Shown here: positions 1 to 56,906 of the stretch, one piece after another | Position numbering within the stretch: the stretch's first letter is position 1 | How the letters are laid out: each line of letters starts with the position of its first letter | Notes under the pieces: model-generated | What the model was told of the DNA's origin: nothing | Databases searched by the model: none | What the model saw: only the letters and a program-made list of their open reading frames with translations | Source: Erpobdella octoculata | Lineage: Eukaryota > Annelida > Clitellata > Hirudinida > Erpobdellidae | DNA length: 64,000 nucleotides | Direction of reading: 5' to 3' | NCBI GenBank assembly: GCA_963978895.1 | Contig: OZ022244.1 | Coordinates: 32,637,432 to 32,701,431, forward strand | Made by a program: the position numbers and the translations under genes

Positions 1-390
1 GGGAGCAGCCCTTTAAGGTGCAATTAGGGGGCAGTCCTTTAAAGTGCAATTAGGGGGCAGCCCTTCAAGGTGCAATTACGGGGCAGGCCTTTAAGGTGCA
101 ATTAGGGGGCAGCCCTTTAAGGTGCAACTACAGGGCAGTCATTTAAGGTGTAATTACGGGGCAGCCCTTTAAGGTGCAATTAGGGGGCAGCCCTTTAAGG
201 TGTGATTACGGGGCAGCCCTTTAAGGTGCAATTAGGGGCAGCCCTTTAAGGTGCAACTACGGGGCAGTCCTTTAAGGTGTAATTACGGAGCAGCCCTTTA
301 AGGTGCAATTAGGGGGCAGCCCTTTAAGGTGCAATTATGGGGCAGTCCTTTAAGGTGTAATTATGGGGCAGCCCTTTAAGGTGTAATTAG
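1..390. repeat. 26-27 bp minisatellite in a QTRT2 intron
   Basis: About 14 tandem copies of a unit reading roughly GGGGCAGCCCTTTAAGGTGC followed by AATTA. Copies differ at a few positions (AATTAG/AACTAC/AATTAC), so this is a moderately old array. It ends about 15 bases before the splice acceptor of the first visible QTRT2 exon. The left end runs out of the window. Confidence 0.95.
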
Positions 391-407
391 GGGGCCTGTC
401 TCTGCAG

Positions 408-2281
408 ACCTTCAAGAACGCTGGCGAGATTTGAGATGCAGACTTCAGGTGAACGTTTTACCGAGCAATGCCGCCAGATTCTTTGCACACATTATTATTA
501 TTATTATTGATGTTATTGTAGTCAGCAAATTGTAAAATATATTTTTTTCCTATTTTTCAAATTTAAATTTTTAAATTTTCAAAACTAAATTAAAAAGATG
601 ATTAATTTGATTTTAATTTAAACTAAAGAAACTCAAAGATTCCAAGTTACTCGGAGTCATAGAAGGGGGCTACGAACTCCCGGATAGGATCTACTCGGCC
701 ACGGAAACCGCCAAAAGAGACGTAGACGGTTGTTCTCTTTTTCCTCTTTAGTTAAATTTTAGCATCAAATATTTATTATTATTATCATTATTATCACAAA
801 TATATATATACATGCTTTTTTATAACTTTCTCAAAAGCATGGAGAGCAGTCAGAGAAATTAAATAATTAAAAATGAGTCAAAATTAAAAGCCGGAAAAAA
901 TTAAAGGATAAATATAATATGACATAGTAATTTTATTACTTGACTTGCTCTAACATCTGGCTCCAGCCATCAGAGGTTGTGGGCTTGATTTTGTTTTGCA
1001 CAACTTTTGTAAATCGACTAGGTGTCTTCCTATCTGATCTTTGGATGTTAAAATTAACTACCTACGATTTTTTTCTGGTGTATTGAGTTTTAGCGTGTTA
1101 CAATTTCAAACGCAACGAGCTTTTCTGGAGATGTTGATTCGTATTATAATGGCTTGCTGTTATCACACGTTTTTTTTTCTTAGTTTGTGTCTGCATATGT
1201 TTCACTTATGCACAGATGAAATTTTGTTTCGGTAGGATTTATGATCGAAGGATTTCACAATTTGGGTCCTGCTATGGAAAGCTTTCAATTGAGTTCAGTA
1301 CAAGAAATCTTAACATCCGTTATAGTAAGTGAAAGATGTGCTTTCATAATTTAAACTTTATATTTAATGCACTATGACTTTTTTTTTGTATTTCAGACAT
1401 TATTACCCGATAAAAAGTTGAGAGCGATGTTCGGGATTCAGACGCCGAAACAAATTCTCGAAGCTTATAAAATGGGCATCGATGTTTTCAATAGCTGTTA
1501 TCCTTTTCTGGCGACCGAATGCGGCGCTGCCTTGAACTACAATCTGAATCTGGATGATGATGATGGCGGAATCAGAGAGACGGTCGAAGAAAACGAAAGC
1601 GTTCTGTTTCTTAAAGATAAAAAGTTTGCTTCCGAGTTACTTTTAGATTATCGAATTTTCTTTTTAAATCAGTAATTTAATTTTGTTTATGTTTTATTGT
1701 AGCTCTCTAAACTATTAAATTTGCAAATGTCAATTAAAATAAGGGTTCTAATTGGTTGTTTAAAGTGTAAATTGTTTGATGGTGTTTCGATTTCTTTCTC
1801 AGATATTTCAGGGATTTTGGACCAATTTTAAAAGACTGCACTTGTCTAACGTGTAAGCAACATTCCAGAGCTTATATAAATCATCTTCTTGTTACTTCAG
1901 AATTGCTGGGAAACATCTTGCTTATGATGTTAGTTAATCAGTGTATATATTTATTTAATAAAATGAAATAAAAGCTATCAATTTAATAAAACAAAATAAA
2001 AGCTATCAATTTAATAAAATAAATTCTGTTTAATAACAATTATAAATTCTTTTATTTTTTTATATTAAAGATTTTTTTCTTGTTGATAACTTTACAGACA
2101 CAATTTTCACCATTTCATGGAGTTTTTCAAAGTTCTCAGGCTGGCTGCTAAGGACAACCTTTTGACAGAACTTGAAAACATCCTCGCTTCTAGAAATGTG
2201 CCTCAACTTCATTTGAAGACATCTTTGGGCGGTGGCGATACTAAAATCAGTGATGGAGATGCTAAAATGTGTTCTGATTAG
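408..2281 (+). CDS. QTRT2: QTRT2, queuine tRNA-ribosyltransferase accessory subunit (3' six exons)
   Basis: C-terminal part of the non-catalytic subunit of the eukaryotic tRNA-guanine transglycosylase, which with QTRT1 exchanges guanine-34 for queuine in tRNAs with GUN anticodons; the vertebrate enzyme associates with mitochondria. Exons I infer: 408-448, 629-728, 1236-1324, 1397-1623, 1803-1928, 2098-2281; all phases agree. Readable blocks are [12 protein letters not shown] with ETAKRDVDG, then [37 protein letters not shown], and the zinc-site segment [17 protein letters not shown], where Cys-x-Cys-x2-Cys and a later His are the family's zinc ligands. The tail after FHHFMEFF resembles other QTRT2 C-termini until a Ser/Asp/Gly-rich end. 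Stop TAG at 2279-2281; a possible AATAAA is at 2542. Upstream exons lie outside the window. The 41-nt first exon is the least certain, although its reading frame joins correctly. Confidence 0.9.
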
Positions 2282-3050
2282 AAATCATAAAATGTATATT
2301 TTGTTTTCAGAGAACTCTAATATTTTTTTATTCGATTGTTTTTAAGTGATTTTTTAGCTTAATGTTTTAAGTGTTTTATTGTCCTTGCTGGTTAGTCGTT
2401 TTTATTCCGATCCAACTTGTAACGGACAGTAAGCCAAGTGGTTGACGGTCGATTCTTGGACTTAAATGCAACGTGTGTTTGAGGTGTGGCTGGTCCACCT
2501 GCTTGTCTAAAGGGCTGACCCAGCCTAACCCATACCAAGCAAATAAAACAGGTTGTTGCTGTGACATATAATAATTCGTAACAGTAAGGTACATATTTTG
2601 TTCATTTATATTTATTATACAACTGTGTTATACGATGACTTAATAATAATAATAATAATAGGTGCTAAGATGTAGCAATGGCATAACAACCTAGGCTGGG
2701 GTCCTTGTACATGAAATATCTGGAGACCCCCAAACCTGAAATAGATGATGGCCGCATAAGGGTGTAGTTGTGGCCACTTTTCAAGTTGTACAAAACATTG
2801 TGCAACTTATCTCAAAATAGCTTTCCCGAAAATTGCATTATTTTTAAGAATAACATTCAAGCTGAGTTAAGGTAAGGTGTTGTGGGGACTCCTGGATTTA
2901 ATTTATCCATCACACATGGTTGTCATGCCACTGTGAAATGGTCACATCAGACCTAAAAGCGAATCTTTCAAAAGTCGCTGACATAGTTAGATCATTTTCG
3001 ATCGGGATGTCAGCGGATAAAGTCGTTTCTCCTTTCAGTCGGGACCGTAT
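2282..3050. other. QTRT2 3' flank, no gene seen
   Basis: AT-rich non-coding stretch with a short (TAA)n near 2642-2660. The more complex sequence at about 2660-3050 (for example around 2690-2770 and 2870-2960) looks like old dispersed repeat, but I could not assign it to a family. No ORF here resembles a protein. Confidence 0.5.
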
Positions 3051-3214
3051 AACCGGCGCCACCGAGCTCTGCTAAAATTCAATTTGACTTAATTATTAAG
3101 TCGAGTAATGTAATCTTATTTGCAAAAGCACATTTATGTATATGTATATATATATATAATATATATACATGTAAATATATATATACATATATATATATAT
3201 TATATATATATATG

Positions 3215-3258
<44 letters not shown>

Positions 3259-3414
3259 AATATATATAAATATGTATATATACATATATATGTATGTATG
3301 TATATATATATGTGTATATATATATATATATATAACCGGCGCCACCGAGCTCTGCTAAAATTCAATTTGACTTAATTATTAAGTCAAGTAATGTAATCTT
3401 ATTTGCAAAAGCAA
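3051..3414. repeat. 81-bp direct duplication flanking a (TA)n tract
   Basis: The segment beginning AACCGGCGCCACCGAGCTCT occurs at 3051-3131 and again at 3334-3414, with one internal difference (AAGTCGAG versus AAGTCAAG). Between the copies lies about 200 bp of imperfect (TA)n/(TATG)n microsatellite. The near identity suggests a recent duplication that captured or created the microsatellite. Confidence 0.85.
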
Positions 3415-3424
3415 AATGTAAAAA

Positions 3425-3748
3425 AATGTAAATGTATAACATTAGGGCGCTACTTCGTATATCAATTAATACCCCAGCAGCGCCGGGAACTGCTAGTGCA
3501 TATGGGATCACACAGTGTTACCTGCCACCCGCACGTGTATCCGAAATCGGAATGTGCCGAACCCTATTACATCCCAGTCGTGAAACTGGTACTCATTCAT
3601 CGACCAGTGAAGGATGAAAGGCTGAGTTGGCCTGAGCAGTGTGAGTGAATTCCTTGCTCAACGGAATTACGCCTCGCCGTGACTGAGATTTGAACCCACG
3701 ACCGCAGGATGATAGCATAACTGCTTTCACCACTGTGTTACGGCGCCT
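3425..3748 (-). mobile_element. tRNA-derived SINE
   Basis: On the minus strand the element starts near 3748 with a tRNA-like head: an A-box-like TAACACAGTGG and a clear B-box GGGTTCAAATC about 40 nt later. A body containing GAGCAAGGAATTCACTCAC follows, a motif of the CAAGG-x-x-TT type common in SINEs of aquatic animals. The low-coordinate end passes into A/T-rich DNA. The head is too degenerate to fold as a working tRNA. It lies between QTRT2 and PRPF31. Confidence 0.75.
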
Positions 3749-3764
3749 CACATTTATGTATATA

Positions 3765-4100
<336 letters not shown>

Positions 4101-4244
4101 AAATTTATCTATGTAATATACTTTTATCTATGTTTATTTACTATTTTCCGCTCAGGACGGCTCAGGTGGATAGCCGTCATCGGGAGTGCAGTCTAATCCA
4201 GAAATATTTACTTATTTAAAAGCTGTCAAGTAATTTAAACAAAA

Positions 4245-5726
4245 ATGTCTCTAGCTGATGAATTATTGGCTGATATGAATGATGGAAACCTCGAAGAGGA
4301 ATCCATGATGGTGGACGAAGTAGAAGATCTTGCCGACGTTCAAGACGTTGCCATGAACTTTGACAAAGATCAGTCCGTTCGGACTATTGCAAAACTTAGA
4401 GACAGCGCTTTGCTGCAAAATCTCTTGAAGGACATTGACTATTACACAACTAATAATCAAAGGACTGAGATGTGTGGCCCACCGGAAAATGATCCCGAGT
4501 ATCGCTTGATCGTTGAAGCCAACAGTACTTTCGTAGAAATAGAAAACGAAATTAATCTCGTTCACAAGTTTACAAGGGACGTGTACAATAAGAGATTTCC
4601 CGAGCTGGAATCTCTCGTCCAGCAGCCTTCCGACTACATCAAGACTGTGAAAGAGCTCAGAAATGATATCAACACTAACAGCAAAAATTGGTCAAAGTCG
4701 CTTGAAAATTTGCAAAAAATTTTGCCGCCGCACACAGTCATGGTCGTCTCTATGTCGGCTTCGACCACGCAGGGCCAGGATTTGACAGAGGAAGAAATGA
4801 ACAGAGTCATGGAAGCGTGTGACATGGCATTAGATTTGGTCGTAGCTAAACAGAAAATACACGAATACGTGGAGTCGAGAATGTCGTTCGTTGCTCCGAA
4901 TCTTTCGATCGTGTTGGGTGCCTCGACTGCCGCTAAGCTCATGGGAGCAGCGGGCGGTCTTAAGAATTTAAGTAAGATACCGTCGTGTAATGTTATGTTG
5001 ATAGGTGCTCAAAAGAAAACTCTTTCTGGTTTCTCTACAAAAGTAATCATACCTCATGCTGGTTATGTTTACTATTCGGATTTAGTTCAGAGGAATCCTC
5101 CCGAATTGCGCAAGAAAGCGGCGAGGTTGTTGGCCGGCAAAGTTGCTCTCGCTGCAAGAGTCGACTCATGTAACGAATCCTCAGACGGCAGTACCGGAGA
5201 ATCTTTTCTGAACGACATTATACAGAAGCTGGAAAAGCTGCAAGAACCTCCACCGGTCAAGCAGATAAAACCCCTTCCTGCTCCGATCGACGTTTCGCGT
5301 AAGAAGAGAGGCGGAAGGAGGTACCGGAAAATGAAAGAACGTCTCGGAATGACGGAGATGAGGAAGGTTGCCAACAGAATGGCGTTCGGCGAAATCGAAG
5401 AAGATGCATATCAAGAAGATTTGGGTCTCACCTTGGGAACACTCAAAGGTAAGAGCGGTCACATAAGAGGTCCTGTTGTTGATTCTAAGACCAAAGCAAG
5501 AATTTCGAGGACTCTGCAGCAGACTAGCCAGAAACATCAGATGTACGGAGGCAGCTCTACTGTCAAAAGACAAATATCCGGGACGGTTTCTACTGTGGCT
5601 TTTACTCCTCATGCCGGATTAGAAATTATCAACCCTTCTGTTCCTGAGCCAAAGAAGTCAGAGTCGGACAAAACATACTTTTCTGATTCTGCTTCTTTCA
5701 AGAACGTTTACAAAGACAAGAAATGA
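4245..5726 (+). CDS. PRPF31: PRPF31, U4/U6 snRNP splicing factor Prp31
   Basis: Complete 493-codon ORF without introns (human protein 499 residues). Prp31 binds the U4 snRNA 5' stem-loop with the 15.5K protein and bridges U4/U6 to U5 in the nuclear tri-snRNP. The start MSLADELLADM matches the family N-terminus. An acidic N-tail is followed by TIAKLRDS, the NOSIC/coiled-coil region (EIENEINLVHKFTRDVYNKR), the Nop domain with YVESRMSFVAPNLS and GASTAAKLMGAAGG, and GAQKKTLSGFS. The Prp31 C-terminal domain carries KKRGGRRYRKMKERLG (about 5302-5350) and FGEIEEDAYQEDLG. The ending AFTPHAGLEIINP is also conserved. AATAAA lies at 5779-5784, 53 nt after the stop. The reading frame is intact and conserved along its whole length, so this looks functional. 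An intronless form of a gene with many introns in vertebrates means intron loss or a retrocopy; I see no poly(A) tract or target duplication proving the latter. Confidence 0.97.
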   Translation: MSLADELLADMNDGNLEEESMMVDEVEDLADVQDVAMNFDKDQSVRTIAKLRDSALLQNLLKDIDYYTTNNQRTEMCGPPENDPEYRLIVEANSTFVEIENEINLVHKFTRDVYNKRFPELESLVQQPSDYIKTVKELRNDINTNSKNWSKSLENLQKILPPHTVMVVSMSASTTQGQDLTEEEMNRVMEACDMALDLVVAKQKIHEYVESRMSFVAPNLSIVLGASTAAKLMGAAGGLKNLSKIPSCNVMLIGAQKKTLSGFSTKVIIPHAGYVYYSDLVQRNPPELRKKAARLLAGKVALAARVDSCNESSDGSTGESFLNDIIQKLEKLQEPPPVKQIKPLPAPIDVSRKKRGGRRYRKMKERLGMTEMRKVANRMAFGEIEEDAYQEDLGLTLGTLKGKSGHIRGPVVDSKTKARISRTLQQTSQKHQMYGGSSTVKRQISGTVSTVAFTPHAGLEIINPSVPEPKKSESDKTYFSDSASFKNVYKDKK

Positions 5727-5778
5727 AAATTTATTTTTGTTGTATATTTACAATTTGAACTGGAACCATATTGCCTAT

Positions 5779-5784
5779 AATAAA
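5779..5784 (+). terminator. PRPF31 poly(A) signal AATAAA
   Basis: Canonical AATAAA 53 nt downstream of the stop codon, followed within 10 nt by a T-rich stretch. Confidence 0.75.
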
Positions 5785-5789
5785 CTGCT

Positions 5790-7609
5790 TTTTTTAACTT
5801 ACTTTTCTTCTGTGAATATCACTCATCGTTGTGAAATCTGAAAATTTGGTCAGACCAAAAGTGGACTGTGTTTATGTTATACTAGTTGGTATACCCAATG
5901 TTGCATTTTTGTTTTGTTTAGTTTGAATTAGTTTTAGTTGAAGTAAAGTTTATTAATTTTGTTTGTTCATGTGTCAGTCGTTCTGGATTATATTTCTGGA
6001 AACTCAGAAGGGTTTCTTGCAAGGTTCTTGTTTCTGGTTTTAAGCCCCACCCACGCTGACCAATTTTCTCGGGCCCAGTCCCAAAGTTCCTGGCTCGTCT
6101 TATTTACGCTAGATATGAATCGAGCAAACTTGTATAGTGCCGTTTAATAAATTCAAATGTGTCGTTTCTAGATATTCGCTAGAGAAAAAAAAATCTTTCC
6201 AAACAACCACAAACAAAGAAATCGTAGCACACTAACTAAATAAGGAGGTGAAAATTCTATGCATAATAAATGACAATAGAAAAAAAAGCATAATGAGGGA
6301 AAGAAACAATTATTATGTGAGAAGCATACCGAATAACTTCTATAGTCAGCAAAGGCTTTTTAATCCCAAATACCAAAAAAAAAACAAATTTTGGAGGCTG
6401 TAAAACCTTTAATAAGTGTTTCTTATTGCCCGAAAGTTGAGGGGGGCGTTTTCCATTCTGCCCGCATCCTTACCCCTATATTTGTGGCTGCCTATATAAT
6501 TTTTAAATAATATAAGTTGACTGTTTAAATATCGTTTTCAATTTTTAGATTTTGTATTTAGCCAAGTTTACTAAAAAAAAAATACCAGGGACGGATTTAG
6601 GGAGTATGAGGTAATGCATCCCCACACCAGATGATGAACCAAACATTTTTATAGATTTTTTTTTAAGTGACCGGATTTCCTCAAAAATTTGTTGGAAAAG
6701 TACCTTATGCAACTCCCCCTCAACGGGTCATCAGTATTTTGGTAGGAAAAAGAGGAAAAAGTGTGATAGTCTTTAAAAATATTTTTGGAAATGAATCTAC
6801 GACTACCCCCCGATCATCAGGCTTTTGAAAGGGGAAATTGTGGTAGTTTTCGAAAAAAGTATTATAGTATTAGAAAATTATTTGCTCCCCCCAAATAGCG
6901 TAACAGCATTCCCCCACTAGGAATTTCTGGATCCGCCTCTAAACAATCCAGTGATAGAAAACCTGCTGTACTGCATTGAACATAACATAACATAACATTT
7001 ATTTTAAGTGAATCAGAACAATTAATAATCGTGTGTGAGATCCACCATCAAGCAGCTCTTAACAAATAAGGAAGTACCTATAAGATTTAAATGAAGGTTC
7101 AGATTTTTAAATGTATAAAAAACACTAAGTTGCATGATAATTACTTCTAGAGATAGGTTCAGAATTTAAATTAGCACAATTTTTTGCTTAACATTTATAT
7201 TTATACAGTCTTATGCAGGTTACAGCTACAGGTAGGTAGGTAGGTACCTAGGTATATACGTATAAGCACACATTCTCAATTTACATGAGATGAATCATCT
7301 GCTTGATAGCCTGAAAATATTGTCTTCATTGATATGTCACCTACTTCATGCGAGGACAATAAGGTAAAGAATAGGTTATTCAGACGACCGCACTGCAAGC
7401 ACAGTTTAAACAGATTTTCGTTCTGTTTAGTAGTAGTGAAAGTCGAGTGTGTGCTGTAATGCATTATTGCAGGTAGTTAGGTAGCTAGGTACTATAAAAC
7501 ACAATTTAGGCAATAATAACACTAATAACAGTTGCATTTGCAAACGTAAAAGTATTTTCTTATTTTTTGTCATTAGTTTTTTCGGACGTTTTTAAAGAAT
7601 TAAACACTA
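5790..7609. other. Intergenic region between PRPF31 and calpain
   Basis: About 1.8 kb. Contains a short CATAA repeat near 6982-7000 and a small GTAG repeat near 7230-7255. The rest is AT-rich unique-looking sequence with T-runs. It must hold the calpain promoter and 5' UTR, but I see no convincing TATA box or upstream exon, and the short ORFs resemble nothing I know. Confidence 0.5.
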
Positions 7610-15842
<8,233 letters not shown>

Positions 15843-16466
15843 CAGTATAAAACGAATTCTTCCAAAAAAAAAACCGAAGAGAAGGAAATATCTGAACACA
15901 CACAACTTTGGCAGTCGCCAAGAATAATTTGACTAATTTTAAAAACTCTACAAAAATATTTTATTTATATAAAACGTTCATTTGTTAATGTCAAAATAAA
16001 AGTTTACAAAAAAGAAAAAAAATTGAATTCAAATTTAAATATGTTAATGAGTTTGAATAATCACAAAAATTCATAATAATAATTAATTAAGGAGTGAAGC
16101 TATCACATAATTGCTGATATGTTTGATCGGTAACAGGACGAGTCGCTAAGTAGTATGATGTTCCGCAAATGTACGTGTTTGTGTGTACCGAAAGAAAACG
16201 AGTATTCAATAGTTCAATACCTCCCCAATAACTGGCTAAATTAAAAAAAACTACAAATATTTAAATGTCAGTCTATCTGATTACAATTCATGAACGTTAT
16301 TGCAGTACTATAGTTTCAAGTGTAATAATATCGAAAGTCTAGAAATTAAAAATAAAATTGAAAACGTTTTAGTTATTTAATATATAAAAAAAAGAAAAAT
16401 CATTTTTTCAAATTTTTAAAAAAGATATATATATATAAATGTCCTGAGATTATTATTTTCGAGCAA
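15843..16466. other. Shared 3' flank of calpain (+) and filamin (-)
   Basis: The genes converge with 624 bp between stop codons. The nearest plausible poly(A) signals cross: AATAAA for calpain at 15995-16000 (+) and AATAAA for filamin on the minus strand at 15965-15960. If both are used, the 3' UTRs overlap by tens of bases. No gene is seen in between. Confidence 0.55.
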
Positions 16467-54129
<37,663 letters not shown>

Positions 54130-54982
54130 CTCGAAATGCTTGCCTCAACGAAATATTTTAAAATCGATTAAATTGTAGTTTTTGCACTTTATTTTTGTTA
54201 TTAAAAAAAACAGAAAGTATATAGAAAAACAACATCAGATATATTCCAAGCGGCGAAAGTGTGCTGTTCTTCGTATGGCTAGAAAGTGTTTTTTTCACTT
54301 GGTTGGCTCGCTTGATTGACAAAGTTCGAGGCCTGCTGTTTAGGCGTGAGCAAAGCACCATTGATGTTCAACGGAGCGCATCCAGGCGTTGTATTAACAA
54401 GCTGATCAAAATATTTGACTTGTGAATGAAAGGCGAGGCATTGGTCGTGATAACTGCTTTAATGTCTTGTACCTACTGCATATTATATGTATATCCTAAT
54501 AGGTCTAATAGGCTTATACTCATTAGGTATCATTTTCAAAATATATATTAGTCACAAATGAAAAATTAGTTTAAATAATAACGCAGTGTTATACCATATC
54601 TTTCCATATACCTAGATAAATGTAGGGTTCCCTCTGTCCTCCTAAAGGTGGCTGCAATTATTTGGTAGTATTGTTTCCTGTCCTCCTATATATGTTACAG
54701 ATGTTACTGCAATAAGAGTTTCTCAAAACCTCAAGGTTTCTACAAATTTTCAATCCTTTAAAAAACGAACCACGTTTATATAAAAAAAAAAATGATCAAG
54801 TTTATTAAATTTCAATCAATCAATAAAACAATCGTTATAAAAATGTATACAATGATATTAGAAAAATAGTAAACACGCGTTTTGCAGCAAAGCATGCTGC
54901 AGACAAAGCAGAGCCAATTTAATTGGACTTAAATTTTCTAAGTAGGTAGAAAAGGTCCAGTATATTAAATATTACTAAATTA
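54130..54982. other. Filamin 5' flank / TAF6 3' flank
   Basis: About 850 bp between the filamin start and the TAF6 stop, both minus strand. AATAAA (minus strand 54806-54801) is a plausible TAF6 poly(A) signal. No CH-domain (actin-binding) coding sequence is visible in any frame. The filamin promoter, if separate, must lie here; no clear core element is seen. Confidence 0.6.
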
Positions 54983-56692
54983 TTAAACTGGCTTTTCGTG
55001 CTTGAGTAGCATGGCAATAAAAATGTCATCAACATTTTCATTGCCGCCAAAGTTTTCATCGACATCAACCTTTTCAAAATCCTCATCGTTTTCACTGTCG
55101 TCAAGAGAAGAATCACCGAGATCAGCTGGTGAAGCAGCTGATACTGCGGTTTCAGGTTCATTACCTGAATGGAAATTTTTTAGTTCAGACGCCGAAAAAG
55201 CAGGCAATGAACAATCGTTTGTACTAGGATTCATTTTTTCAGGCTGAAGTTTTTGTATCTTCGGTGACTTATTTGGTCTTAAATCTTTTACTTCTAGTGG
55301 ATTAAAAATTAAACTAGAAGAAGTGGTACTGGTAGGTTTTTGCGGATGAGAGTAGCGCATTTGATGAAACTGCCGCTGTTGGCTTAGATTAACAACTTTT
55401 TCATATATTAAATATCCCAGAAAATTACCATAATCTTTTTTAAAACTTTGCAGGTCGTCTGGGGGTTGTCGGACCTGTCGAACCACGGGTGGCAAAATTA
55501 GTAAAATCAAAGACCTGATTTTGTTTGCAGCTTGTATGTCAATGTTCTGGATCTGAGCACTCTGGTCTCCTTCGTGCACAGTTTTGAAAATTTTCGATAG
55601 CATGATTGAAAGTCGCTGGATTTTCGGCAATGCAATGGTTTTCAGTGGCTCAGTACCCATTTCGTTCAGACAATTCAATGCACCGTATATCGTAGGCAGG
55701 ACTGATTCATTTTCCAGAACTGATTCCATGGTCCTAATGATGCGACTTTGAAGTTGATTGGCACAGGTGTTGTATTTCTTGCAGATCTGATCGAGCAGCC
55801 TTGCCGAGTAATTCCTAAAAGACCAGTGATCGTTTTGTTCTGGATTCTTGCACAGCTGACGACAGAGAATGCAAGTCATCACCGATGGGACCAATTCGTG
55901 TAGGTATACTTCCAGATAGACGTTTTCGTTTTTGACCAGAGCTTCACACATTTGCATCAGATAACTCAAAACTGACATGTTCAAACAAGCTACATTAAAT
56001 TTGACACCTTCTGTTATGAAAGAAACAAATCTCGGTAATAACTTTGCCAGTGCTGCATCGGTTTTTAGCAATTCGATAGCTTGTTTCTGACTGCGATCAT
56101 CGGCAGAAAAACACGCATCGGTCACCGTACCAAAAACAATCTGTTGTTGTACGGTTAATTCGTGAGTTAGACAATCCATTTTTATAAAATTGTTCTTCGA
56201 TTTCGACTTTTTCTTGGTGGCTTCCTGTATTTTATCAAGTCCGGATTTATTGGACACGTTGTTAAAGCATCGTGGATTTTTTTGTGTTGGATTTTCGGAA
56301 ATGGCAGGCTGGACACCTTCGATTGCCAGCCAGTGCGGCCTCAAACAACATTTTAAAGGAACCGGTGGTAAAGGATCTCTGATGATCGTTTTCAAATGAA
56401 CAACTTCATCGTCGGCAAAATGTTCTGGCGTAACTCCGAGCGGTGGTATTATTCCTCTCATTCTCATCGCTTTTTCGACATCTTCAACTTCCAAGGATAA
56501 ATGATTGTTTTTAGTCATAAACTTGACGCTATCCTCGACCACTGTAGCCATCATTTGTGTAAATTCGTCCGATATCAGGTCTACGATTTCTTCGTCCATC
56601 TTGACAATTCCGTGTTTTTCCGCCATTTCTATAAATTCGTCGGCAGACGGAACTCTGCAAGCGCCGAAATCCGTTTTTCTATCATCCGACAT
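54983..56692 (-). CDS. TAF6: TAF6, TFIID/SAGA-type TBP-associated factor
   Basis: Complete 569-codon ORF without introns. TAF6 pairs with TAF9 through a histone fold and forms a HEAT-repeat scaffold in TFIID, acting at RNA polymerase II promoters in the nucleus. Order: histone fold at about residues 12-82 (SADEFIEMAEKHGI to MRMRGIIPPLG), the conserved PAISENP linker, a Lys-rich segment (KKKSKSKNN), then the TAF6 C-terminal HEAT domain from LTHELTVQQQI through LPRFVSFITEGVKFNV, LHELVPSVMTCILCRQLC and HWSFRNYSARLLDQICK to about residue 420. The tail is Ser/Pro-rich and then strongly acidic. Human TAF6 is 677 residues and interrupted by many introns. TAF6L is the main alternative, but the linker and HEAT motifs favour TAF6. 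The start MSDDRKTDFG lies 20 nt before the fold. Confidence 0.94.
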   Translation of the reverse strand: MSDDRKTDFGACRVPSADEFIEMAEKHGIVKMDEEIVDLISDEFTQMMATVVEDSVKFMTKNNHLSLEVEDVEKAMRMRGIIPPLGVTPEHFADDEVVHLKTIIRDPLPPVPLKCCLRPHWLAIEGVQPAISENPTQKNPRCFNNVSNKSGLDKIQEATKKKSKSKNNFIKMDCLTHELTVQQQIVFGTVTDACFSADDRSQKQAIELLKTDAALAKLLPRFVSFITEGVKFNVACLNMSVLSYLMQMCEALVKNENVYLEVYLHELVPSVMTCILCRQLCKNPEQNDHWSFRNYSARLLDQICKKYNTCANQLQSRIIRTMESVLENESVLPTIYGALNCLNEMGTEPLKTIALPKIQRLSIMLSKIFKTVHEGDQSAQIQNIDIQAANKIRSLILLILPPVVRQVRQPPDDLQSFKKDYGNFLGYLIYEKVVNLSQQRQFHQMRYSHPQKPTSTTSSSLIFNPLEVKDLRPNKSPKIQKLQPEKMNPSTNDCSLPAFSASELKNFHSGNEPETAVSAASPADLGDSSLDDSENDEDFEKVDVDENFGGNENVDDIFIAMLLKHEKPV

Positions 56693-56843
56693 TTATAAAG
56701 CTACTTTTTTTTGTTAAATTTACGTTCGTAGATGAAATAAAAAATAATAAGGCAAACCAAAAGTTCTTAAATTAATGAATTCGTCTTTGTGACTTTTATT
56801 AGCCGAAACAAAAAAACGGTGATATAAAAACGTATATATATAT

Positions 56844-56906
<63 letters not shown>

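Noticed and set aside
5087..5612. Antisense ORFs inside PRPF31 (and inside TAF6 at 55002-55247 and 56190-56717)
   Set aside because: Shadows of strongly coding sequence on the other strand, without similarity to known proteins.
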